A stretch of DNA of 64,000 nt from Gordionus sp. m RMFG-2023 (taxonomy: Eukaryota; Nematomorpha; Gordioida; Chordodea; Parachordodidae), in assembly GCF_954871325.1 (NCBI RefSeq), contig NC_088779.1, forward strand, positions 8,124,846 through 8,188,845. Reading direction: 5' to 3'. The stretch's first letter is position 1; every line of letters starts with the position of its first letter. The position numbers and the translations under genes are program-made. This document shows, piece by piece, positions 12,101 to 24,100 of this stretch. The notes under the pieces are model-generated. The model was not told the DNA's origin. It was given only the letters and a program-made list of their open reading frames with translations, and searched no databases.

Positions 12101-15100
12101 GTTTCTATATTTTTGGTAAATATTTTTTATTTAAAGTATTTGTAATAACATTATTCATCTGAATCCCAGGTCTGGACCTCGGGTCTGTTCGTGCTCAGAG
12201 CTGGTCTAGTCGATTTTTAGACCCAAATATAGGACATAATTAGTGGTTGGTTAAAACATTCAAATATGATATAAAAGAAACAGCTCACTTAAAAATTAAC
12301 CCATTTTTTAAAAAAAGTATGGATTATTATTAAATTAATATTTTTATATAAAACGAATAAAAATAATAGGATTTTTTAAAATTGAAACGAACATAAAAAA
12401 CGAACGTTTACAAGCATTATTTTAAGAAATTATTTTTTGGAACACTTTTGAAACCCTCAACTTTAGAAAAAAAGATACGGGTTCACCAAAAACACGAGAG
12501 TTCACGCTCGGGCTCACATCCCTAGTATAAAGCAAGTTGATTGAAACACAAAATTATTAGAAAACTGATAATACTTGAATATTAAGGATACAAATGATTT
12601 TTTTCATATTTATAAGCATTCATGATATTTTTTAATAAAATTTGCCCCCCCCCCCCGGTATTCTTGTAAACATCATTTATTTTATACTTCTCTATTTTAA
12701 TTGATTTTTATAAGAATAAAAATTTTTTTTAAAAATCTTTAGTAGTGAAAAATATTTTAAAAAACCTATTATAAAAAAAATTGTTAGAGACAGGAGTATT
12801 TTTATAGGTGGGGAATTTTCTGTATCTTGAGATTATGCTTAGTTTATGTCATATTAATAACGAGAATTATTTTAATATAAAGGAAACTCTCAACAGTTCC
12901 GCATCAAATCGATTAGCTAACAAGATAGATAAAAAATATAATAAAGGTTTGTTTCTTATAATGTTATTTAACCCTCATATCATAGGAGTACAAATATTTG
13001 TGTCAAAAAATCAAAGCCTTTGATGGTCATTGTAATGGCACAAAACTATGTTCCTTTTTTAATATGTAATTTATTAGGATTTAATAAATAGGAATATAGA
13101 AAGATAGATTCATCCATTACTTTTAAATTTTTTGAAAAACAGCTCCTTATAAAAAAAATTTTGTACATAAGTAAAAAAAAGGAAAAATGATTAAATTTCT
13201 TAACTATTATTATAAAATTCGCGCATATTCTATATTGTTTCTATAATTCATTCATAATCATAGTTGTATAAATCTTAATTATTTTAGCACAAAAATAAAC
13301 GTGATATAAAAAAGGGGTAGAAAAAGAAAAAAATTTAAATACACATTTATATGTTTTAGATTTTAGAATGCCACTCGTTTAAAATAAAAACCGTATATAA
13401 TATATTTACTAAATAATAACTAAATTTTATTATCTTCCTAAACACAGATGGAACAGATCTTTGTTGAAATCATACAATTTAATTTCGAGTTTGTTATCTG
13501 ATGATATGAGTAATGTTGTTAAAGGCTCGTTTTGAGCCGATTTTTAAAAACGGCTAACTCAATATTTTCGCCAGAAAAATATTGCCTAATCCTCAAAATT
13601 TCGCTAATAGTTGTCTAAACCTTTATTCCTTTTACGAACAAAATTTTCGGGCTTGAGTATTATTATTCTGGATGAAATATTGAGTTAGCAGTTTTTAAAA
13701 ATCGGCTCAAAACAAGCCGTTTAACAACACTATGATATGAGAATTTTGAGATTCCATGTGCTTTATAATTTTCATAAGGCCAGTAAAAATTGATGCCCAA
13801 TATTTAATCGAACAAGAACTTGGATTCGTTAAAAATATTCAGGAATCCCAAAAGACTAAAATTCATAAAATGATTATATTTGGCACTGCAGAGCATCAGA
13901 TCATCTCTTTGATCAGCCGATAGGGCCTTAAAACTTTATTGTTATTTTTTATCCCATGTTGCTACACCCTTGGTTTTTTTGCGTATAGTTCACACTACTG
14001 CAATATTGCTTACGATGGATGAAATCCAATTAAAATGCTTCCCATATCATCAAAAAAAACAAATCAACTATAACAACCAACTCTACATTAAATTGTATGA
14101 TCTCAAAAAATTCGATCTGAGATTAAAACGCTATGACTACCTGAAATCTGTTTTAAGTATTAAATTGAGAGTGTGAGAACAACTTGTAGAAAATAGTTGA
14201 ATAAATAAGTGTATGAAGATTGTAACATATTTTATTTTTTTATTCATCTACATTAATTATAAAGTAAATATATATTAAATTAATATTATATAAAGATTAT
14301 AGTAAAAAAAATTTAAAAATAAAATTAAAATAAACTAAAAGTAACAAAAAGTAAAATAATATCGTAATAATTCTTCTAATTTGAATAAGACATTTTTCGT
14401 TTAAAAATATTCATCTGAATATTACAACATTAAGAAGATATACAATTTAGTTATTACTTAGTCGATATATATTATATAACTTTTTTGTTTAAACGAGTGT
14501 CTAAAATCCAAAACGCGTATTTAAGACAAGGAAATATGTTTAGAGGGATGATAAATAACATTCAGAATTGTATATATATCATTTATAATTGATTATATAT
14601 TTGACTGATAATAACAGATTCAGCAGCGCATATTATTACCGGAATATATTTGAACCCATCTGGATCTTCTCACATTGACATAAAGGATATAGAATTTAAC
14701 GAAGAAGCTACAGAATTCCCAAATATTGATATGAAAATAAATACTGAAGATAGTAAAAAGCGCGCTGCTTTACATAATCCTGACGATAAAGGGAACGACG
14801 AGAGCCAGCTCAAAAATCATAATGATTCCATTTTAAATAAAGTATGATGTTAACTATATAAAAATTCACAAAATAACTATTTTAAAAATTTATTTGAATT
14901 TTATTTTCCCGCCGTAAAAACACTTTGGCACTTAATTATTAGAGATTTTATAACAAATTCCTCTATCAATTGAGAGATTGCTATTTAAAAAATCTTTGCT
15001 AACGAGTTATCCTGATTTGGTTAGATTTTTTATATTTAATCTGATGAGTATTGAAAGCTAATAATATAAAAAAAATTTATCGACCTAACTATGGAAATTA

Positions 15101-18100
15101 TTATAAAGTCCAAGCAATCGCAGTTCAGTTCTCAAACCGCCCCGATTCGGGTTTGAACCGAGAAATGAGGATCCTTTTGCTAAACCTTTAAGGTCATATA
15201 GAGTTTCTTTTATATATTCATATATGGTAATATATGAGGTAACGTTTAGTAAAGCAGGAAAACCAAATTAAACCTGGAAAAAAGAAATTTTGCATACATT
15301 CATTCATTACATTTTTTAAAATTTTTTTAGATAATTTGAATACTTTTAATTCTGATAATTGTGTTGGAAATGATATGAAATAAATATTATAATATTTTAT
15401 ATACGAATCGTAATTTTGTTATTATATATTGTTATAAACGAATCCCGGAAAAAAACCCCGTAAAATAAACCCCCGGAAAAAAATTCCCCAAGAATTTTTT
15501 TTCATTTTTATAGAATTTACTTAAGACCTAATAATATAGGTATATTTTTATTTGGCCTACTCTTCATAAAAAAATGCTTAAATAAGAAAAACTGATGTTT
15601 AAATTGGTACTGGGAAAATATCTGTTCATTTAACTAGTTGCTGAACAATAATATTTTTAACAAATTATTAACTTGCAATTGTCTAAATACCAATTATAGC
15701 TTTTTTAATTTATAAACAATTTTTATTCTTTTGATTAAAAATACATTTTAAAACTTAATGATCATAATACATTTTAATATCTGTTCATTTAACTAGTTGC
15801 TGAACAATAATATTTTTAACAAATTATTAACTTGCAATTGTCTAAATACCAATTCAATATAAATTATTGCTAGATATACTTAAATATGAGAGTGTATAAA
15901 AATAATCCCAAGGGGTTTATTTTCCTGGGGGTTTATTTTCCGGGGTTTTTTTTTCCTATTACCGTTATAAATATACGTGTATATGTAATAGTAAAATTAA
16001 TCATGAGTAAAGCTAAAATATTATAATGTATATATCAGAGACCTGCAGAGGCACCATTTTCACGGCCCGGCCCGGTTTTAAATTTTTTAGGCCCGGCCCG
16101 GATATTTTTTAAAAAATTTTTTTACGGCCCGGCCCGGATTTATAGATTTAAGGCCCGGCCCGGATAAATTTAAAAAAAATTTTTTACGGCCCGGCCCGGA
16201 TTTAAAAATTTAAGGCCCGGCCCGGATATTTAAAAAAAAAATTCAGGCCCGGCTCGGATTTTTTAAAATTATATTCGACCTGGAATAAAAAATATTCACC
16301 TATGAGGTATTTTACCAAATTTTTCAGCGAGCATTATCGCTTATTATTTAAAAAATACATAAAAAAGCTAATATTTTGAGAATATTATATTGAATTTATA
16401 AAAATTATAAAACTGTTATTTATAAAAATGGATATTTTGAGCTTATAACTATATTTTTTGCATTTACTATAAAAATAAAACTAATATTCATAAAAATGGT
16501 AATAATATTTTGAGCATATACTATATTTTATATTGCATTTAAAAAAAATAAAACTAATATTTAATTTATAAAAATGGAAAATATTTTGAGAATATAATAT
16601 ATTGTATTTAATTTACTATTTATTTTATAAAATAAAAATAAATCGCTATTTAAAAAAATGCATGTATAATAAATAGTATTTTGAAAATATAATCTAATTG
16701 CACAATATTAATATAATTTATTTTATAATTTTTAAATATTTTATATTACATTCATAGGTTGGTTTTTCAGGTGTAAAAAAATTATTAATTTTCATGGATT
16801 TACCATCACATTTATGTCTTTTTAGATGTGATGTACCATGTTTATAATTATAAGATAATATACTTGAACAATTCTTACATTGTACGTAGCCAATGTTTTT
16901 TTTATTTTCATCTATGATGATGTTAAATTTAGCCCATATTTCAGATTTTAAATTATTATTTGTATTTCTAAAAGAATAAATATTATATTTAATTTTATTA
17001 ATTATATCATTAGTATTTTGTGCCATGATATTCCTTTATTTGATTGTTTTGGTAAATATTCTAAAAATTTAGATATGAATTATAAAAAATATATTATTAA
17101 TACTGGGTAATTCCATACCAAATCGATAACTTTTCGGCTCGACCTTTTTAATTTCGATAAAATTTTGTATACTGAGAGAATATCATTAGAAAGCATCGAA
17201 TCCAAAATTTTAGCCTCTTAGTACTCATAGTTCCTGAGATATCAATGGTCAAAAGTGCCAAAAATGACGTTTTTTCGAAAAATGCGATTTTTTAAAATTG
17301 AGATAAGTTAAAAAATAATGATTTTAAAAATATAAGTTATATGTCAATTTATAACTTTATTAAGGGCCTTTTATTGAATATTAAAAATTTTTTCAAAATA
17401 ATATTGTTGCGGTTTTTATTTAAGTTATAAATTTTAAACATGAAAACTCCAAGTGTTTCGCTTTCCAAATTTTTTTGAATTTAATATTTTCTTATTCTCT
17501 AACCTTATATCTATTCATAAAAAAAATTTAAACTTGGGACAGCCATGGGTTTTTTAGTTATTGCGATTTAAAAAATCAAAAAATAAATATTATTTTCAAA
17601 AATAGATGGCGCTCCTTTATAAAATTACGCGTTTTGTTAAAATTATTATTTTTTTTAAACTTTTTTCCATTTTAAACATAAATAATAAGATTTTCCAGCA
17701 TTAATATTATGAGAATATATTATTTAGATCATTTGATAGACTTATTTATTATTATTATTACTTTATTGATAACTTGTAAAAATTATTAGTTTTTATAATA
17801 AATGATTAATTTCCTAAAAAGATAGTTACAATTCCTATATAAAGCAAGTTTTCCCGCACCTGCCTTGATATTAATTAATTTTTATTTTACAAATATTTTC
17901 AATATTAATTTTTTCTTAAAATTATTTATAATGTATAAATATAAATGTGCAAATCCTTTTAAAGAATCTAAACACTTTAATTGTAAAAAGAACCTGCGTA
18001 AAGTCACGACGTGGATGTGGATGACATAATTTCAAAACATTGAGGCGGAACACTATATTTGTGATAAATGTCGTAAGCGTTTATCACAAAAAAAATTGAA

Positions 18101-21100
18101 AATATAAATTCTGATAGCGAATATGTAAATAATATCCCCACAGCATCCGCATCAATAGATTCAATCAATTTAACCTTAGACGAAATTGGAATATCTCCTA
18201 TTAAGAAAAAAAAACTAACTGAAAAAAATTATCCAAAAAAAAGATAGCAAAAATATCAAAAGCTCTTTCAGATATAATAATTAACAATCCAGAATCGGAC
18301 ACAAAAGACAATAATGATATACTCAACAATATGAAATTACATTATCCTAATTTATCTAAAAATAAAAAATATCAATTGCTGACCATTCTGCCTCCTAATT
18401 GGAGTGCAAATAAAATAAAAACGGAATTTAACGCTACATATCATATGGAATATAATTCCAAAATCATTTTAGAAGAAAAGGGGATTCTTTCAACTCCAAA
18501 TCGAAAGCCTGCAAAATATCTCAATCAAAAAACAGTTGATATTGTTAAAAGTTTTTTTTGCAGTAATGAAGTTAGCAGGGTATTACCAGGAAAAAAAGAT
18601 TGCATATCTATCATTGAAAAGGGGGAACGAGTGAACGCTCAAAAAAGGCTAGTTCTTAATAATTTAAAAGAATTATATAATCATTTTAAGGAGAGTAATT
18701 CAAGCATAACAATTGGATTTTCGAAATTAGCAAGCTTAAGACCAAAAAATTGCATATTGGCAGGGGCTAGCGGAACACATAGTGTATGCGTTTGTAGCAT
18801 ACACCAGAATATTAAACTAATGATTTTAGGCTGTGAATTAGCAACATTGACTAAAAATGGTGAGGATATATTAACAACTTATAGAGATGTTAGAGGCAGA
18901 ATGATTTGCAACCCCCCATTACCAACCTGTTATTTTGGGGTTAATGATGCTTGGTACCTTAAGGTACCATCTATCAAATTTGAATTTTGTTCATTTTTCA
19001 TTTGGATAGGCACTACCAAATATATTTATAATATATATTTGAAAAATCGTGATTTTTGGAAAGCCTCTATGGCCTAGTAGGCAAGAGCTTGGTTTACTTA
19101 TCCCATGGTCCCGGGTTCGAATCCCGGCAATGATCATGTTTTTTTTCTTATTCTAACTTGGTGGTTCCATCCTTGGGGGGATAATATATAGGAGGCCGGA
19201 CTCGACCACGTGATTCCGTATTAATATATTAAATAATAAGGATCTTATTACATTTTAATAAATTTTGGTCGGTATTTAGCAAATTAGGTTGGTATTTAGA
19301 ATATTTCCATACATTCACTTGGTAGTAAGCATCATTAACCTTATTTTGGTGACTGTAGCAAGTGTCCTGGCTCGACACTCTTAAAAGAACGCATTGAAAA
19401 ATTATTTATAAAAAATATAGCTCTTATTACGTCTAAACAATGAGTTTCGGTTGATAGAACAACTCTGGAGACTATTTCTCAATCTTCAGACGAATTTATT
19501 AATTATTTTTTCGATAAAATGAATATTCTCATATGCCATTCATTTATTTGTGAACAACAAAGTTCATTTCACAGGGTCTCCTGGCTCGACACTCTTAAAA
19601 GAACGCATTGAAAAATTATTTATAAAAAATGATATAGCTCTTATTACGTCTAAACAATGAGTTTCGGTTGATAGAACAACTCTGGAGACTATTTCTCAAT
19701 CTTCAGACGAATTTATTAATTATTTTTTCGATAAAATGAATATTCTCATATGCCATTCATTTATTTGTGAACAACAAAGTTCATTTCACAATAACCTTAA
19801 AAATAGTTTAGAAAATAATCACTATCTAATTATTTGTGACTTTTCAGAAAATTATTCCTTTATTGTCCAAGACGAAGTTCAGGGTTATCATTGGACAACT
19901 TCGCAAGCTACGCTGCATCCATTCTCAATTTATTATAAAATAGGCAATCTAATTAACAACCTAAGTTTTGTGGTAATATCGGAATCCTTAATTCATAATA
20001 CTGTTTCATTCCATTTATTCCAATCGCATTTGATTAATTTTTTAAAAAATAAATTCGACACTCCACCAGAAAAAATTTACTACTTTTCTGATGGTTCAGC
20101 AGCTCAATATAAAAATAGGAAAAACTTCATCAATGTTTGTTACCATGAAATCGATTTTGGTGTCCAAGCAGAATGGCATTTTTTTTCTACGGCACATGGT
20201 AAAAGTGCCTGCGACGGCATATTAAAAAGGTTAGTTGCCAAGGCAAGCTTACAAAGACCTTATACTGATCAAATAATTACACCTTTACATAAATATGCGG
20301 AAGAGCATATAAAAGGTATAAATTTTTCTTATGCCACCATACCAGAGTATGAGGAAGAAGAGATGAGGCTACGTGAGAGGTTTAGTAAAGCTATCTCAAT
20401 ACCTGGGACACAAAAAATTCACGCAGTGTTTCCTATTGGTTTAACTAAGCTCAAAACTAAAGTATATTCTAATTCGCAGACATTTGTTGTGAAGAATATA
20501 ATATATCAACGTGAAGATCTTTTGATTGAGGATCTGTTAATCGATGAGATTAGAGGATATGTAACATGTGTGTATGATAACGATTGGTGGTTAGGATTTG
20601 TACAAGAGGTAAATGTAATTAGAGATGAAATAAATTTTCTTCATCCTAAAGGACCAGCAAATTCTTTTGTTTATCCAGCGGCACAAGATCTCCTTTACAT
20701 ACCAAAAAATAATATTTTAACAATAGTTAACCCATCAACGGCTACTGGGCGTACATATAATCTATCGCAAAACGAAATTATCATGGCGTCAAAACAATTA
20801 AATTTAAGGAAAACCGAAAATAAGTAATATCTTTCATGAATTTTTATTTATCTATTATATTTACAAATTAATAAAATAATTTTACGAAATTTAAAATTAT
20901 TAATGCTGGAAAATCTTATTATTTATGTTTAAAATGGAAAAAAGTTTAAAAAAAATAATAATTTTAACAAAACGCGTAATTTTATAAAGGAGCGCCATCT
21001 ATTTTTAAAAATAATATTTATTTTTTTATTTTTTAAATCGCAATAACTAAAAAACCCATGGCTGTCCCAAGTTTATATTTTTTTTATGAATAGATATAAG

Positions 21101-24100
21101 GTTAGAGAATAAGAAAATATTAAATTCAAAAAAATTTGGAAAGCGAAACACTTGGATTTTTCATGTTTAAAATTTATAACTTAAATAAAAACCGCAACAA
21201 TATTATTTTGAAAAAATTTTTAATATTCAATAAAAGGCCCTTAATAGAGTTATAAATTGACATATAACCTATATTTTTAAAATCATTATTTTTTAACTTA
21301 TCTCAATTTTAAAAAATCGCATTTTTCGAAAAAACGTCATTTTTGGCACTTTTGACCATTGATATCTCAGGAACTATGAGCACTAGGAGGCTAAAATTTT
21401 GGATTCGATGCTTTCTAATGATATTCTCTCAGTATACAAAATTTTATCGAAATTAAAAAGGTCGAGCCGAAAAGTTATCGATTTGGTATGGAATTACCCT
21501 ACTTGAATATTGGGGCTTATTTAAGATATTCCTTTATTTGATTGTTTTGGTAAAATATGTTGTAAAAATTTAGATATGAATTATAAAAAAAATATTAATA
21601 CTTTGAATAAATTTGCAGGAAATTAATAATTAGATCGATCTGTGGGTGTTAGGTGTGTTAACAATTACCCAATATTATATAAATCATAACTATAATATAA
21701 TATAATCTTATAACCATTAACTCATAATGTTAAAATTTTTATAAAAAATATTGAGGCCCGGCCTGGGTTTAACAATCTTAGGCCCGGCCCGCCCGGCCCT
21801 GATATATTAAAAAAAAATTTTTTTAGGCCCATGGGTTTTATTTTAGCAATAATGTACACATTATTAATATTGATAGTAGGAATGAAATAGAAGAGAGGAA
21901 ATTAGGGAGAAGACAAAAGGGTACAAGAATAGAGATAATATCAAATGTTATAACTGCAATGAAATAGGACACTTTGCGAGTGAGTGTAGAGATAATAGAT
22001 ACAAAAGATATGAATCAAAGGACGAAGAAGGAAAAAAAATAACAGCCTGGAGACAAGTAATTACAAAGCTATTAGGTTGTAGGGAATTCAATACCGAGAT
22101 AATAGAATGTGAGAAGCATGAAATGTATGAAATGAACGTAAAAGAAATGGAAATCGAATAAAAAGAAGGGGATGGATCAAAATAAAGCGGGAGATGTCAT
22201 ATATGGTAATATATGGGGTTACTCTAGGAAAGGAGGAGAACCAAATAAAACCTGGAAAAAAGAAATTGTGCATACATTCATTCAGTATATTTTTTAATTC
22301 TAATATTTATTAATTTTATTATAACTACTATACAAAAATGTCCCTATTTTACAATTCTTTTCAAATTATCATTAATTCTATTTTTTTTAAGCTCCAGATA
22401 TCATTTCGGGCATAATTAATATACTGTCATCTGATTAGGGTATTTAATTTTAATTATTTGAGTTACATCCTTGTTATCATCATCATTGAAATCGCCAATT
22501 TGAAAATCGGTATCAGGCTATGGATGTGCTATCAAATGTTTGATCTATTTTATCTAGCAATTTTCCATGTAACATGCAATTATATCAGAATGTTGACCAA
22601 TTAGAATAAAAATGTATAAAATATGAAAATTATTTTTTTAAATTTTGCTGGCCACAGCGCACCGCCGTGATTTTCATTAACGGCTGTGTTTTTGGCATTA
22701 TCAAAATAGTAAAATCCTGTGATCTTTTTTGTTCCAAAAGTCTTTCTATCGTGAAGAAAGTAAAATCCGATTACTATTCATGATCAATGTAAATTGTTAT
22801 TTTTCTAAAAACTATTTAGATTTAAAGTCATAAATGTCCTTACAAAAATAAATTATGTATTTTATTTATTTTTTTAAACAAATTTTCATTTTAATTATTT
22901 AGTTTTTAAATATTTTACCTTCAATTGTATAAGTTTTTAACATATACATTATTTTTTAAATATTTTGCCTTATTAATTGTATAAGTTTCTTAACATATAC
23001 ATATTATATTTTCAAAATATTTTGCCTTATTAATTGTATAAGTTCTTAACATATACATCAGAAACTTGCAGAAGTACCATTTATACGGCCCGGCCCGGAT
23101 TTAAAATATATTTTTGATTTTTATAGCTAATAATGGCAATTTCAAATATTTAATTTTAAAATATACCTCTTCTCTTCTCGTCCCGGATTTTTTTTAAAAA
23201 AATTTTCAGGCCCGGCCCGTGTATTTTTAAAAGAAATTAAAATCCGGCCTGTGTACCCCTGGCAGAGTTTAGGGCCAGGCCTGCAGGTATCTGATATACT
23301 TAAATATATTTTTATCATATTATACGTAAATATATTTAATGGTGAAAAATTTTTAAATAAAGACGTCATTTTATCGGATAGAACTATTTTCATCCTTCAC
23401 AATTTTAAACATAAATTTTAGATATTTATTTATATATTCTAAAAATTAAACTAGACTTATAGTTTTTATAATCTATTATTATATAAAATAGGGTCTAGAA
23501 TATTTGATGTCTTTTAAAAAAATATATATTTAAGGGTTCTACAATATAATAATCGAAATATTTAAATAAATTTTATCGATAAAAATTTTAGAATTAAAAT
23601 GGTTACCAATTAATGTCAAAATATTTAACACCATCTATAAACTTTTGCCAATAATAAAAATGTTATAAATTTCTCTTTAAAAAAGCATTATTAATTTTAA
23701 AAATAAAAACACATTTCAATGAAATTTCATAAACGGTCATTTTTTTGATATTTTTAACAAATATTTTATATAATTATGTTTTAATCCGGGTGTCGAACCG
23801 ATAGGTATAACGGTTCAGGCCCATTTCGATTTTTATTTTTAAATTTCTAAACAAAAAAAAATTTATATCACTTTTCTTCACAGTTAGTTTTAAATAAAAA
23901 TAAAATCATAATTGCTGCGAAATGGATTGCGACATTATAAATTGTCTAAGATGGTCGCCAGGTTTATCACATTTGTTAGACAGGTGATGCCTTAGGCCGT
24001 CCATCGTAAATGACATCAGAAAAGTTGAACTCTCTGTTGTTTATAGCTCAAAGTTTCATGGATGTAATATCTTCTAAGAATTCATGACTATTTAGAGAAG

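Larger units (their letters stand above)
6598..12524. mobile_element. composite hAT-type element with nested insertions
   Basis: The left end (cagagatgtgaaccc) and right end (ctcacatcccta) are imperfect inverted repeats, each followed inward by gggttc-type subterminal repeats. The flanks carry a near-identical 8-bp duplication: gtataaat at 6590-6597 and gtataaag at 12525-12532. An 8-bp duplication and a C/TAGGGATG tip fit the hAT superfamily. The same tip occurs in the 42546-43422 element. The 5.9-kb length comes from later insertions inside it. No transposase of its own is recognisable. Confidence 0.6.
17105..21499 (+). mobile_element. 4395-bp DNA transposon with 601-bp terminal inverted repeats
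   Basis: The left arm (17105-17705) and right arm (20899-21499) are long, nearly identical inverted repeats beginning gggtaattccataccaaat. The element is flanked by tact on both sides (17101-17104 and 21500-21503), read as a 4-bp target duplication. Inside, on the plus strand, is a relic of one large gene (about 17931-20827) now in several open pieces, interrupted by a SINE and a tandem duplication. The encoded family is known to me only as uncharacterised multicopy proteins of cnidarians and aphids. Long inverted repeats and a 4-bp duplication would suit a Sola-like element, but I cannot assign the superfamily. Confidence 0.8.
16033..21838 (-). mobile_element. hAT element with GGCCC subterminal repeats, split by a later insertion
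   Basis: The end at about 16033 (cagagacctgcag) is followed by tandem GGCCCGGCCCGG repeats; the opposite end at 21750-21838 also has GGCCCGGCC repeats. Between them a BED-finger ORF (16718-17026) reads on the minus strand, and its 5' leader continues beyond a foreign 4.4-kb insert. The 21.8-kb edge does not show the expected ctgcaggtctctg tip, so it was probably lost next to the neighbouring LTR fossil. The catalytic part of the transposase is not seen. Confidence 0.55.

Noticed and set aside
6943-12417. Intermediate nested hAT between the tip at 6943 and the tip near 12403-12417
   Set aside because: The tips resemble the 8058 family, but the flanking 8-mers match only 6 of 8 bases depending on the cut, so the pairing is not secure.
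14606-14847. Extra cassette exon of HMBS
   Set aside because: Its possible acceptor implies phase 1 entry while the upstream HMBS exon ends in phase 0, and the enzyme is already complete without it.
19063-19136. Working tRNA gene
   Set aside because: The B box and T-arm are good, but the 5' strand (gcctcta) has no complementary 3' acceptor strand, and an unrelated body follows; a SINE head fits better.
22088-22273. 61-codon minus-strand frame
   Set aside because: Antisense to the LTR-element fossil; the zinc-knuckle reading on the plus strand explains the region.
15617-23058. CRISPR-like array or satellite
   Set aside because: The direct repeats here are two-copy or three-copy duplications inside transposons or short tandem units, without regular spacers; the genome is animal.
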